Positions 8,214-16,996 of a DNA stretch of 64,000 bases are shown here, piece after piece. The position numbers were made by a program, and so were the translations under genes. The notes below the pieces were generated by a model that worked only from the letters and a program-made list of their open reading frames with translations, did not search any database and was not told where the DNA came from. The DNA lies in the NCBI GenBank assembly GCA_014359885.1, contig JACIYN010000059.1:1-64000 (forward strand). Direction: 5' to 3'. Every line of letters starts with the position of its first letter. Position 1 is the stretch's first letter. Source of the DNA: Desulfacinum sp. (GTDB lineage Bacteria > Desulfobacterota > Syntrophobacteria > Syntrophobacterales > DSM-9756).

Positions 8214-9179
8214 GTGAAGACGCTGCTTCAGGTTGACGAACTAAAGGTCCATTTCCCCATCAAAAAGGGCCTCCTGGGCCGCACGGTGGGCCATGTGTAC
8301 GCCGTGGACGGCGTGTCCTTCACCCTGAGGAAAGGGGAAACCCTCGGCCTCGTGGGCGAAAGCGGCTGCGGGAAAACGACCACCGGGCTGGGCGTCCTGC
8401 GGCTCATCCCCGCCACCTCCGGTCGCATCCTTTACAACGGGGAAGACATCGCGCAAACTAAGGCGCAGCGCATGCGCCAACTGCGCCGGGAAATGCAGAT
8501 CATTTTCCAGGACCCCTATTCATCGCTCAATCCGCGCATGACCGTAAACCAGATCCTGGGCGACCCCATGGACACCTTCGGCCTGTACCCGGGGCGCCAA
8601 CGCAGTGAACGCATCGCGTTTCTCCTGGAAAAGGTGGGCCTTTCGCCCGAACACGGCCGCCGCTACCCCCATGAATTTTCCGGCGGTCAACGGCAGCGCA
8701 TCGGCATCGCACGGGCCCTCGCCCTGGACCCCAAGATCGTCATCGGAGACGAGCCGGTGTCCGCTTTGGACGTTTCCATCCAGGCCCAGATCATCAATTT
8801 GCTTCTCGACTTGCAGCGGGAGTTCGGACTTTCCTACCTCTTGATCGCCCACGACCTGGCCGTGGTGGAATACATCTGCGACCGGGTGGCGGTCATGTAT
8901 CTCGGGAAGATCGTGGAGATGGGCACCTACGAGCAGATCTACAACGCCCCCAAGCATCCTTACACGGAAGCCCTGCTTTCCGCCGTCCCCGTTCCGGACC
9001 CGAAGGCCACGCGCCGGCGGATCCTGCTCCAGGGCGACGTGCCCAGTCCGATCCATCCACCGGCGGGCTGCCACTTTCATCCCCGCTGCCCGAAGCGCAT
9101 GGATATCTGCGACAAGGAGCGCCCGCCATTGACGTCGCTGGCCGGCGAACATCAGGTGAGATGCTTTCTCCATGCCTGA
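8214..9179 (+). CDS. dppF: Peptide ABC transporter ATP-binding protein (DppF/OppF-like)
   Basis: 321 residues beginning at a GTG preceded by GAGG. Walker A GESGCGKT, signature FSGGQRQRIGIARAL, Walker B IVIGDEPVSALD and AHDLAVVEYI identify an OppF/DppF subunit, and the C-terminus has the CHFHPRCPKRMDIC cysteine cluster. It forms a heterodimer with the preceding ATPase and drives the two permeases downstream. All catalytic residues are intact. Confidence 0.9.
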   Translation: MKTLLQVDELKVHFPIKKGLLGRTVGHVYAVDGVSFTLRKGETLGLVGESGCGKTTTGLGVLRLIPATSGRILYNGEDIAQTKAQRMRQLRREMQIIFQDPYSSLNPRMTVNQILGDPMDTFGLYPGRQRSERIAFLLEKVGLSPEHGRRYPHEFSGGQRQRIGIARALALDPKIVIGDEPVSALDVSIQAQIINLLLDLQREFGLSYLLIAHDLAVVEYICDRVAVMYLGKIVEMGTYEQIYNAPKHPYTEALLSAVPVPDPKATRRRILLQGDVPSPIHPPAGCHFHPRCPKRMDICDKERPPLTSLAGEHQVRCFLHA

Positions 9180-9275
9180 TGAGTCCTTGGAGGGTGAGGC
9201 CGCGGCCGGGGGAATCGGCTACCGGCCGCGTAAAACAACTGGGTCAACTCAAGAAAAAGGAAAGGGGGAGCGACG

Positions 9276-10808
9276 ATGAGAAGCAAACTGGCGATCCTGT
9301 TGGTGGGCCTTCTGACCCTGGGGTTTCTCTCGGCGGGTTCGGCCGCGGCGGAAACCTCCCTGGTGGTGGCGGTGGACACGCCACCGCGCATGATGAACCC
9401 GCACGGGGACGACTCCGATGCCGGCCTGTCGTTCATGGCCAACTTCTTCGACGGCCTCCTGCAGCGCAAGGGCCCCGATGGGAAGCTTGTTCCGGCCCTG
9501 GCGGAACGCTGGGAACATCCGGATCTGCTGACCTGGAGGTTATACCTGCGAAAGGGCGTGACCTTCCACAACGGCAACCCTTTCAACGCCGAAGACGTGA
9601 AATTCAGCTTCGAGCGGCTGAGCAACCCGGAAGTCTCCGAATTCCTGAACACCGGCAAGTCCATCGATTCCATCACCATCATCGATGATTACACCGTGGA
9701 GATCAAAACCAAGACCCCCATTCCCTGGTTCGCCAACAACCTGCACCAGATCTTCATCATGGACAAGGAGTCCACCGAACAGCGCGACCCGGGTGACGTC
9801 ATGGTCCGCCCCATCGGCACCGGAGCCTACAAGCTGGTGGAATGGGTCAAGGGCTCCTATGTGCGCATGGAAGCCAACGAGGACTACTGGGAAGGCGCTC
9901 CCGCCATCAAGAAGGTGGAAGTGCGCCCGATCACGGAGTCGTCCACCCGCTTCGCCGCCCTCGTATCGGGCCAGGCGGACATCATGACCGGCGTTCCGGT
10001 GGAATTGTTTGAAAAGGTGAAAGCCAACCCTAAAGTCGAAGTGGTCAGCCGCCCGGCTCGCCGATCCATCTTCCTGGCTCTGGGCAACAAGCCGGGGGAT
10101 CCCTGGGCGGATATCCGGGTGCGGAAGGCCATGTACATGGCCATCAACGAAGACGAAATCATCGAAAAGGTGATGCGCGGACACGCCACGCCGGCGGCCC
10201 AGATTCCGGATCCTCCCACCATCGGCTACAACCCCGCCATCAAGCGGCTGCCCTACGATCCGGAAGGTGCCAGGAAGCTGCTCAAGGAGGCGGGCTACGA
10301 GAACGGCTTCGAAATCACCCTGACGGGCCCCAACGACCGCTACGTCCAGGACGAAAAGATCGCCGAAGCCGTGGCCAAGTACCTGGCCAAGGTGGGCATC
10401 AAGGTGAAACTGGACGTGAAGCCCAAGTCCATTTTCTTCCCCGAAGTGAGCGAAGGCAGCCTTCAGTTCTACCTGATCGGCTGGTTCGACGGGACCTTCG
10501 ACATGGGCCGCACCTACTTCAAGCTGGCTCACACTCGGGATGATGCAAAGGGCTACGGAGGCCTCAACGGCGCTTCCTACAGCGATCCCAAGCTGGACGA
10601 GATGCTCGAGGCCACCGCCGACATGGTGGATCCGGCCCAGCGCAAGAAGGCCCTGGAAGAGCTGAACCGGTACGCCATGGAAGAAAAGATCGTCTGGATT
10701 CCGCTCCATTACCAGGAAGATCTGTATGCCATGCAGAAGGGCAAGGGCATCGTCTTCCAGCCGCGGCCGGACCGCTGGATGGTGTACAAGGAAATCGGGG
10801 TGAAATAG
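9276..10808 (+). CDS. dppA: Peptide ABC transporter substrate-binding protein (SBP family 5)
   Basis: 510 residues with a Sec signal peptide (MRSKLAILLVGLLTLGFLSA, cleavage probably after SAAAE) and no lipobox, so periplasmic. RYNLQ-type family 5 features are visible: the TWRLYLRKGVTFHNGNPF block and FNAEDVKFSFERL near residues 85-110. Strong ribosome-binding site (AAGGGGGAG). It captures peptides for the adjacent transporter; next to iadA, isoaspartyl or other dipeptides are reasonable substrates, but this is inference. In some species close relatives bind nickel, heme or glutathione. Confidence 0.85.
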   Translation: MRSKLAILLVGLLTLGFLSAGSAAAETSLVVAVDTPPRMMNPHGDDSDAGLSFMANFFDGLLQRKGPDGKLVPALAERWEHPDLLTWRLYLRKGVTFHNGNPFNAEDVKFSFERLSNPEVSEFLNTGKSIDSITIIDDYTVEIKTKTPIPWFANNLHQIFIMDKESTEQRDPGDVMVRPIGTGAYKLVEWVKGSYVRMEANEDYWEGAPAIKKVEVRPITESSTRFAALVSGQADIMTGVPVELFEKVKANPKVEVVSRPARRSIFLALGNKPGDPWADIRVRKAMYMAINEDEIIEKVMRGHATPAAQIPDPPTIGYNPAIKRLPYDPEGARKLLKEAGYENGFEITLTGPNDRYVQDEKIAEAVAKYLAKVGIKVKLDVKPKSIFFPEVSEGSLQFYLIGWFDGTFDMGRTYFKLAHTRDDAKGYGGLNGASYSDPKLDEMLEATADMVDPAQRKKALEELNRYAMEEKIVWIPLHYQEDLYAMQKGKGIVFQPRPDRWMVYKEIGVK

Positions 10809-10831
10809 CCCTCGGCTGAAACCATGAAGAC

Positions 10832-10851
10832 GGCTCCCGCTTGCGGGAGCC
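10832..10851 (+). promoter_or_regulatory. Intercistronic hairpin between dppA and dppB
   Basis: GGCTCCCGC (10832-10840) and GCGGGAGCC (10843-10851) form a perfect 9-pair stem with a 2-base loop, without a following T-run. Such structures after binding-protein genes usually protect the upstream message and lower permease expression relative to the binding protein. Confidence 0.6.
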
Positions 10852-10866
10852 TGCAGCCAAAAGCCT

Positions 10867-11832
10867 ATGACCACTTACATTCTCAGACGGTTGCTCCAGG
10901 GCGTGGTGGTTCTGCTCGCCGTCTCCATGATCTGCTTTATCATCTTCCGCTACCTGGGCGATCCGGTCTTGACCATGGCCGGCAAATACGCCACCCAGCA
11001 GGAAATTGAGGAAGTGCGGCGCGCTTTCGGCCTGGATCAACCCACGCACGTGCAGTACGGACGCTTCATCTGGAATGCCCTGCACGGCAACTTCGGCAAA
11101 TCGTACGTCAGCCGGGTACCGGCCTTGGGCCTGATCCTGGAACGCTTCCCGGCCACCTTTGAGCTGGCCTTTACGGCCATGCTCATCGCCCTGACCCTGG
11201 GGGTCGGCCTGGGCGTCCTGGTGAGCCTCAATCCCTCTTCCTGGCCCAGCCGCCTCGTCATGGCCGGCTCTCTCGGCGGCATCTCGGTCCCCACGTTCCT
11301 CACGGGCGTGCTGCTCATCATGATCTTTGCCGTCTACATGGGCATCCTACCGCCTTTCGGACGCGGAGAAACCGTGCAGATCGGCTTCTGGCGCACCGGC
11401 CTGCTCACGGCGGACGGCCTGAAACACCTGGTGCTTCCGGCCACCACCCTGGCCATGTACCAGTTGGCCGTGCTCCTTCGGCTCACCCGCGCCGGCATGC
11501 GCGAGGTGTTGGCGGAAGAATACATCAAGACCGCCTGGGCCAAGGGCCTGCCGCCGGGCAAGGTGATCGTCAAGCATGCCTTGCGAAACGTGCTCATCCC
11601 CGTGGTCACCATGGCCGGTCTCCAGTTCGGCGAACTCATCGCCTTTTCCATCGTCACGGAAACCATCTTCCAGTGGCCGGGCATGGGCAACCTGCTGCTC
11701 CAGTCCATCTACGAGACGGACCAGCCGGTGATCGTCACCTACATCATGCTGGCGGCGTTTCTCATCATCACCATCAACATGCTGGTCGATATCCTCTACG
11801 CCGTGTTGAACCCGAAGATACGCTATGACTAA
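10867..11832 (+). CDS. dppB: Peptide ABC transporter permease (DppB-like)
   Basis: 321 residues with about six membrane helices. It begins MTTYILRRLLQGVVVLLAVS, typical of DppB/OppB, and carries the EAA loop (MREVLAEEYIKTAWAKGLPP) that docks to the ATPases. Pairs with the next gene, which it overlaps by 8 bases, to form the membrane channel for peptide import. Confidence 0.9.
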   Translation: MTTYILRRLLQGVVVLLAVSMICFIIFRYLGDPVLTMAGKYATQQEIEEVRRAFGLDQPTHVQYGRFIWNALHGNFGKSYVSRVPALGLILERFPATFELAFTAMLIALTLGVGLGVLVSLNPSSWPSRLVMAGSLGGISVPTFLTGVLLIMIFAVYMGILPPFGRGETVQIGFWRTGLLTADGLKHLVLPATTLAMYQLAVLLRLTRAGMREVLAEEYIKTAWAKGLPPGKVIVKHALRNVLIPVVTMAGLQFGELIAFSIVTETIFQWPGMGNLLLQSIYETDQPVIVTYIMLAAFLIITINMLVDILYAVLNPKIRYD

Positions 11833-12706
11833 ACCGCGAACCCGATCCAAGATGCTCCACAGCTTTCTGCACGATCCGCCCGCCATGGCGGGCAGCGCGA
11901 TCCTGTTGATCTTTGTCCTGGCGGCCCTGTGCGCCCCCTGGATCACCCCGCAAAATCCCTACGATCTGGAGCAGGTGAGTCTGGAGCACTTCCTCACGCC
12001 TCCCATCTGGATGGAGGGAGGCGAAGCCCCCTTTGTGCTGGGAACCGACGACCAGGGCCGCGACATCCTGAGCACCATCATCTACGGCTGCCGCACGTCG
12101 CTCATCGTCGGATTCAGCGTGGTGCTCATCGCCGGAACCTTCGGCGTGCTCATGGGCCTCCTGGCCGGCTACTACGGGGGCTGGATCGACGTGTTCGCCA
12201 TGCGCATGGCGGACACGGTCTTTTCCTTTTCCACCACGCTCCTGGCCATCCTTTTGCTGGGCGTCTTCAAAAAGACCGGCATCGTCACCGTCATCGCCGC
12301 CATCTCCATCGCCGACTGGGTGCGCTATGCCCGCACCATGCGCGGCAGCGTGCTGGAAGTCAAAGAAGAGGCCTATGTGATGGCCGCCAAGGCGACCGGA
12401 GCCCGGGATTTCCGGCTGCTGGTGCGCCACATCCTGCCCAACGCCATCCCGCCCATCCTGGTGGTCGTGGCCGTGGATCTGGCCGTGGTCATCATGCTCG
12501 AAGCCACCCTGAGCTTCCTCGGCGTCGGCGTGCCCCTCACCGAACCCAGCCTGGGCATGATGATCTCCATCGGCAAGAATTACATCTACGCCGGCATGTG
12601 GTGGATGGTCGTCTTTCCCGGCGCCGCGCTCATCCTGCTCGTCGTCGGCATCAACCTGTTCGCCGACTGGCTGCGGGAGGAACTCAACCCCAAGATCGGG
12701 CGCTAG
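11825..12706 (+). CDS. dppC: Peptide ABC transporter permease (DppC-like)
   Basis: 293 residues. An N-terminal cytoplasmic stretch is followed by about six helices; LGTDDQGRDILSTIIYG is the hallmark segment of DppC/OppC proteins and LEVKEEAYVMAAKATGARD is the ATPase-docking loop. It completes the five-gene peptide importer. It starts inside the end of dppB, so the two are probably translationally coupled. Confidence 0.9.
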   Translation: MTKPRTRSKMLHSFLHDPPAMAGSAILLIFVLAALCAPWITPQNPYDLEQVSLEHFLTPPIWMEGGEAPFVLGTDDQGRDILSTIIYGCRTSLIVGFSVVLIAGTFGVLMGLLAGYYGGWIDVFAMRMADTVFSFSTTLLAILLLGVFKKTGIVTVIAAISIADWVRYARTMRGSVLEVKEEAYVMAAKATGARDFRLLVRHILPNAIPPILVVVAVDLAVVIMLEATLSFLGVGVPLTEPSLGMMISIGKNYIYAGMWWMVVFPGAALILLVVGINLFADWLREELNPKIGR

Positions 12707-12767
12707 GATTTGTCGGGGAAAACCCTTTCCGGCCCAAGATGCCGGGGACTTTCCGTTCCTTTCGTAA

Positions 12768-12789
12768 CCGCGGGGCCTCAGCCCCGCGG
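12768..12789. repeat. Dispersed palindrome, family A, copy 1
   Basis: CCGCGGGGC and GCCCCGCGG form a perfect 9-pair stem with a CTCA loop. The same core with related flanks (TTCGTA on the left, GGGAAG or GGGAGAAG on the right) recurs at 30751-30770 and, degenerate, at 45979-46000. Here it may also act as a terminator for the peptide transporter operon. Confidence 0.65.
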
Positions 12790-12844
12790 GAAGCGGCCAC
12801 CGAACCCCTTGACGCTCATGGCACAGCGCGCCACCTCGAGCTTC

Positions 12845-12873
12845 TTGACACGGGCGGGGCGGGCGGCGATAGT
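12845..12873 (+). promoter_or_regulatory. Probable sigma-70 promoter for the Uma2 gene
   Basis: TTGACA at 12845-12850 and GATAGT at 12868-12873 with 17 bases between; a TATAAT follows at 12878-12883 but is too far from the -35. About 40 bases upstream of the Uma2 start. Confidence 0.4.
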
Positions 12874-12915
12874 TATTTATAATCGCTGGGAAAACTTTGT
12901 CGGAGGGACGGCGCC

Positions 12916-13479
12916 ATGTGGGAACCTGCCAAGAAACGGGCGGTGTACGAGGATCTCTACGACCTGCCGGAAAACGTGGTGGGCGAGATCATCGACGGGG
13001 AGCTGGTGACCGCGCCGCGGCCGTCCCGCAAGCACGCCGTGGCCGCCTCGCGCATGGGATATGAGATCGGCCCGACGTTCGATTTCGGGCGGGGAGGCGG
13101 TCCGGGAGGCTGGGTGATCATCCTGGAACCCGAAGTGGCCTTCGGGGAGAACATCCTGGTGCCGGACCTGGCCGGCTGGAAGAAGGAGCGGTTCCCCACG
13201 GACGAACCCCACAACTGGATTTCAGCCGCCCCCGACTGGATCTGCGAGGTGCTTTCGCCCGCCACGGCGCGCCGGGACCGGGCGGACAAGATGCCCATCT
13301 ACGCTCGGCACGAAGTCCAATACCTCTGGCTCCTGGACCCCGATCTTCAGACCCTGGAGGTCTTCGTCCTGGAGGCGGGTCGATGGGTGCTGGCGAGCGT
13401 CCATGCCGGCTCGGCCAAGGTCCGCGCCGAACCCTTTCAGGAGGTGGAACTGGACCTGGGAGTGCTCTGGTTGGAATAA
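12916..13479 (+). CDS. Uma2 family (DUF820) restriction-endonuclease-like protein
   Basis: 187 residues of the PD-(D/E)XK-like Uma2 fold. The recognisable blocks are GEIIDGELVTAPRPSRKHAV near residues 22-40, EPEVAFGENILVPDLAGWKK near 72-90, PDWICEVLSPATARRDRADK near 110-130 and VQYLWLLDP near 138. The family is abundant in cyanobacteria and Desulfobacterota, often in many copies and of unproved role. Stands alone between the peptide transporter and an AT-richer insert. Function is not established. Confidence 0.8.
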   Translation: MWEPAKKRAVYEDLYDLPENVVGEIIDGELVTAPRPSRKHAVAASRMGYEIGPTFDFGRGGGPGGWVIILEPEVAFGENILVPDLAGWKKERFPTDEPHNWISAAPDWICEVLSPATARRDRADKMPIYARHEVQYLWLLDPDLQTLEVFVLEAGRWVLASVHAGSAKVRAEPFQEVELDLGVLWLE

Positions 13480-13827
13480 AGCCTTCCGGCCCCGCCGGTT
13501 CCATTCCGGTTGGATCCCGACGCCCTTATTGCTCCAGTCTTCCCTATTGTATTCTTCCCAGGGGATCCATGCACCCGCCTTGCATGCTTCCCCGACCCAA
13601 GGGGATTTAATGCACGCCTTGGCACCGAACCCGCTTTTCCACTTCTAGGTCTGCCTTTCTACCCGAGAAGAAATCTCAGGACTCTCCGCGTCCCCTTTCC
13701 TGCATCGGGGGTTTCGATTGGAATCGCTTGCCTCCATTGAGAAAATGTATTTCTCAAGAGCCCAGCCCACCCTTTAGATTGCCCCCGTCGGAATACGGTG
13801 AAATTCAAATCTCACCAGGAGTACATC
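13480..13827. other. Intergenic stretch at the edge of an AT-richer insert
   Basis: No gene recognised. It contains a perfect palindrome at 13737-13757. Base composition starts to fall here relative to the upstream operon and stays lower until about 15850. Confidence 0.5.
13737..13757. promoter_or_regulatory. Perfect palindrome upstream of the TudS-like gene (candidate operator)
   Basis: TTGAGAAA at 13737-13744 and its exact complement TTTCTCAA at 13750-13757 flank a 5-base centre. It lies about 70 bases before the TudS-like start, with no regulator gene adjacent. Could bind a dimeric repressor or act as a weak hairpin. Confidence 0.45.
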
Positions 13828-14364
13828 ATGAAGAGATCCGGCTCTGTGCTTGTGGTCTGCCACTGTGTTCTCAATGCCAACACGAAGATCTACCCCCTGG
13901 CTCGTTATGCCGGAGTCTTTATAGAGGCGTTGGAAGATTATCTGAAAAGAGGCGTCGGCCTTATCCAGCTCCCATGCCCGGAGGTCACGTATCTCGGCAT
14001 GTACCGTTGGGGGATGACCCGCGAGCAATACGACCATCCCCGTTTTCGGCGTCATTGCCGAGAAATCTTTGAACCGATCCTGGATCATCTCGTTGCACTT
14101 GATAGAGCAGGATGTGACATCGAAGGAGTCGTAGGCATGGATGGCAGCCCCAACTGCGGAGTACATACCACGTGCGTAGGCTTTACGGGCGGCGAATTGG
14201 ACCACCGAAGAGTAAGGAGCTGTCTTGGTAATCTGCGCAAGATCGAGAGATTCGGAGTCTTTATGGCGATCGTGAGGGAAATGTTGATGCAGACGGGCTT
14301 ACAGGTGCGTTTCGGCGCTGTGGAGGAGCAAGGAGACAATAAGGGAAATGAAATCACTTGGTGA
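13828..14364 (+). CDS. TudS-related putative desulfidase (CD3072-like)
   Basis: 178 residues from the ATG at 13828, preceded by AGGAG. Conserved cysteines at residues 13 (CHCVLNANTK), 50 (QLPCPE) and 110 (GSPNCG) match the pattern that holds a [4Fe-4S] cluster in thiouracil desulfidase TudS and its relatives; YLGMYRWGMTREQYDHPRFR is typical of the CD3072-like branch. It would remove sulfur from a small thio-compound in the cytoplasm. It is followed, with a 17-base offset, by a binding protein and a permease, suggesting uptake and desulfuration of a sulfur-containing substrate. The substrate is unknown and the family name is given from memory. Confidence 0.65.
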   Translation: MKRSGSVLVVCHCVLNANTKIYPLARYAGVFIEALEDYLKRGVGLIQLPCPEVTYLGMYRWGMTREQYDHPRFRRHCREIFEPILDHLVALDRAGCDIEGVVGMDGSPNCGVHTTCVGFTGGELDHRRVRSCLGNLRKIERFGVFMAIVREMLMQTGLQVRFGAVEEQGDNKGNEITW

Positions 14365-14380
14365 ATTGGGAGGAAGAAGG

Positions 14381-15157
14381 ATGAAAAGATGTGCGGTACT
14401 GCTTAGTCTGGGATTTTGTATGATGTCGCTCCTCTTTTGCCGAGGAGCCCACGCGGATGATTCATGGGAACGTGTCCAGCGGAAAGGCGAAATCGTGATC
14501 GGACTGTGTGCTCAGTATCCTCCTTTCGAATCCAAAAACGAAAGAACCGGACAATTAGAGGGCTTTGATATCGATTTGGGAAAGGCTCTTGCGCAACATC
14601 TTGGGCTCACTCCCCGATTCATTGATGCGGAATGGCAGGGCCTTTTGGGAGGACTGAAGACCGGGGATTATGATGTTCTGATCACCTGCATGTCCAAATC
14701 GGAAACGAGAGGCGAGAACGTGAATTTCAGCGATGTTTATTACAAACTTCCGGATGTCATTGTTGTGAGGAAAGACGAGACGCGAATAAAGGGCAAGAGG
14801 GACCTGCCAGGGAAAATAGTCGGAGTTCAATTGGGATCTGGAAGCGAGCAACTGGCGGACCGGATGAAAGGCACCTTTAAGGATATCAAACGATATAATT
14901 ACAACCCCGAAGCCTTCACGGATCTTAAGTTCGGTCGCATTGATGCTATCATTGTCGGATATGCATATGCTGTGAACCAGATCAAAGTAGATCCCTCGTA
15001 CAAGGTGGTGGGAGAACCTCTTGCGGAGGCGGAGATTGTCATGGTGCTACCCAAGGGCCATGATCACCTGACGAGCAGACTCAATGAGGCCCTTGCGACT
15101 CTGCGTACCGATGGAACCTACGACAAGATCGTCGAGAAGTGGCTGAAACTAGAATAG
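14381..15157 (+). CDS. Amino-acid-type ABC transporter substrate-binding protein (SBP family 3)
   Basis: 258 residues from the ATG at 14381 (GGGAGGAAGAAGG just upstream), with a signal peptide ending near RGAHAD. The core blocks GEIVIGLCAQYPPFESK, GQLEGFDIDLGKALA and GLKTGDYDVLITCMSKSETR are those of polar amino-acid or cystine binding proteins. It would capture substrate in the periplasm for the permease downstream. GC content is clearly lower than in neighbouring genes, like the genes on either side of it. Confidence 0.85.
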   Translation: MKRCAVLLSLGFCMMSLLFCRGAHADDSWERVQRKGEIVIGLCAQYPPFESKNERTGQLEGFDIDLGKALAQHLGLTPRFIDAEWQGLLGGLKTGDYDVLITCMSKSETRGENVNFSDVYYKLPDVIVVRKDETRIKGKRDLPGKIVGVQLGSGSEQLADRMKGTFKDIKRYNYNPEAFTDLKFGRIDAIIVGYAYAVNQIKVDPSYKVVGEPLAEAEIVMVLPKGHDHLTSRLNEALATLRTDGTYDKIVEKWLKLE

Positions 15158-15177
15158 AGCAAGACACAGGTCTTGTC

Positions 15178-15852
15178 ATGGATCCCCTGAGAAGTTTCCG
15201 GAGCGACATCCTAGTGGCCGCAGCCCCGCTGCTGCTGGAGGGTTTGCGGCACACGGTGGTCATTTCATTCATCTCCTTTGTCTTTGCGGTTTTGTTGGGG
15301 ATCTTTGTCGGCATCGGCCGGGCCCAAGCCACATGGGCCCGGCGACTTCTCGCACCGTATGTGGAAATATTCCGGGGTACACCGCTTCTCATTCAGCTCT
15401 TTTTTCTCTACTACGGTCTACCCTCCGTCGGTATCAAGCTGGACAGCGGAATGGCGTCCATCATAGGGCTTGGCCTCAACGGCGCAGCCTATATTTCGGA
15501 AATCATACGTGGAGCCTTGGCATCCGTAGAAAAGGGACAACTGGATGCCGCGCGAGCCTTGGGATTTTCTTGGATGCAAGGCATGATACACGTTGTACTT
15601 CCTCAGGCACTGCGAGTGGCCCTCCCCCCTCTGGTCAATGCTTTCTCCTCATTGCTTAAAGATTCCTCACTCGTATCGATTCTGGCGATTACCGAACTGA
15701 CGAGGATGAGCCAATTGATCTACACACGAACTTTTCGGGCGTTTGAGGTCTACCTGGCTGTGGGGATTCTCTATTTCCTTCTAACAGCGGCGGTATCCGC
15801 CACGTCCCGTCGACTAGAAAGGCGTTTCCACGTGGGGGGACGTGTGGGATGA
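15178..15852 (+). CDS. Amino-acid-type ABC transporter permease (HisM family)
   Basis: 224 residues from the ATG at 15178; an in-frame GTG at 15139 inside the previous gene is the alternative. About five helices; FRGTPLLIQLFFLYYGLP is the classic permease motif and GQLDAARALGFSWMQGM is the ATPase-docking loop. The ATPase gene that normally follows is missing: the next 200 bases hold no convincing coding frame and the next gene runs the other way. The transporter must borrow an ATPase or is inactive. Confidence 0.85.
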   Translation: MDPLRSFRSDILVAAAPLLLEGLRHTVVISFISFVFAVLLGIFVGIGRAQATWARRLLAPYVEIFRGTPLLIQLFFLYYGLPSVGIKLDSGMASIIGLGLNGAAYISEIIRGALASVEKGQLDAARALGFSWMQGMIHVVLPQALRVALPPLVNAFSSLLKDSSLVSILAITELTRMSQLIYTRTFRAFEVYLAVGILYFLLTAAVSATSRRLERRFHVGGRVG

Positions 15853-16063
15853 AAGTTCGTAGGGATTCGACGAGTTGGAAAGGACCTCCTCGTGGGTGGC
15901 CGGGCCCTCCGAAGAAGACAGGGATACCATGGTGGGCCGGGAGCATTTCGCCCGTCTGTTCGGGCCATTGCGGAGATAGCTCAAGCCTCTTTGTCTTCCG
16001 CATGCAAAGGATATCCCGTCCTGCCGGATGTCGGGCCCTTTCCCCCTTCCCAGTGGCGAACAC

Positions 16064-16555
16064 CTAGCACACGACATAAGTGCGAACCAACTTGTCGTGC
16101 CATCCCTGATTTTCTCTATCAAAAAGAATCCACAGGAAGCCGAGACTCAGAAGCAGGCCGGATATCCATTTTCCGATCCATTCTCGAATCAGCATGACCC
16201 AAAACCCGGCGGTGCGGCCGTCTTCACGTATAACGCGCATCCCGAGAAGTTTCTTGCCCGGCGTGGTTCCCTGGGCAAAAAGAACCAGAGACCACCCCAC
16301 GTAGGCAACGAGCAGAGCAAAAATCAACACCCCCCCCATCCCTGCGCCGGAACCGTTGACCCCGACCGCGGACACAAAGGCGCCAAACACCACCACTCCC
16401 ATGACGAGCACCAACGAATCGAGAAGATAGGCCCCCAACCTCTTCCCCGGAGAAGCCAAGTGGCCCAGGTCCGGGTTGATAACGTTGCTATGACAGATGG
16501 AACACCAACGAACACCAGCCAGAACCTCGCTGTTGCATGACGGGCAAAGCGCCAT
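16064..16555 (-). CDS. RDD family membrane protein with N-terminal zinc ribbon
   Basis: 163 residues from the second of two close ATGs, at spacing 7 from AAAGGAGG. The N-terminus CPSCNSEVLAGVRWCSICHS is a four-cysteine zinc ribbon. Next comes an RDD domain: LASPGKRLGAYLLDSLVL has the Arg and Asp, followed by three or four membrane helices, TTPGKKLLGMRVI and a C-terminal DRENQGWHDKLVRTYVV, all typical of RDD proteins. The role of RDD proteins is poorly known; some are linked to sodium or proton exchange. Confidence 0.75.
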   Translation of the reverse strand: MALCPSCNSEVLAGVRWCSICHSNVINPDLGHLASPGKRLGAYLLDSLVLVMGVVVFGAFVSAVGVNGSGAGMGGVLIFALLVAYVGWSLVLFAQGTTPGKKLLGMRVIREDGRTAGFWVMLIREWIGKWISGLLLSLGFLWILFDRENQGWHDKLVRTYVVC

Positions 16556-16738
16556 ATCCATCCTCCTTTCACAACAATCAGCCCACAAGCCGTCACACCC
16601 CCAGCATGGAATCATCAACCGCTGTTCGTCCGCATGACGTGGCTCATCCCAGGAAATGCTACTGCACTTCTTTCTTCTTATCGGCAGGATGGACCGAAAG
16701 CCCAAGTCAATTTTGCCGCTTTGGACCCCGCCGCGGAG

Positions 16739-16996
16739 TTATTCCACATCGATCTTGACGGCCTTCTTGCCCCGGTCCTTTTCGGATTTCTTCTTTTCCA
16801 GGTGATCGATCCGCTCGTCGATCAGGCTGCGCACAGCCCGAAGAACCTCGATGCGCGCGTTGGTCAGATGTTCCCAGAAAGGTCCGGTCCGCCCCTTGGC
16901 ACCGCCCAGGGCATGCATCATGCGGCACATGGGACAATCGCACCGACCGCCCTCGGAATGCTCCGATCTTTTTCCGTGTTCTTCATGCGGGCTCAT
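16739..16996 (-). CDS. Small hypothetical protein with CxCxxC motif
   Basis: About 85 residues from an ATG at 16996 with GGAGGGGA upstream. The N-terminal half is histidine-rich and contains RCDCPMCRMMHALGG, a possible metal site; the C-terminal half is one charged helix (RIEVLRAVRSLIDERIDHLE) ending in a lysine-rich segment. It overlaps the end of the ArsA-like gene by 14 bases, so the two are probably translated together. I do not recognise the family. Confidence 0.6.
   Translation of the reverse strand: MSPHEEHGKRSEHSEGGRCDCPMCRMMHALGGAKGRTGPFWEHLTNARIEVLRAVRSLIDERIDHLEKKKSEKDRGKKAVKIDVE

Noticed and set aside
15853-16063. Possible remnant of the missing amino-acid ABC ATPase
   Set aside because: Frames were read in all three phases; short resemblances to a start were seen but no Walker A or signature motif, so no call was made.
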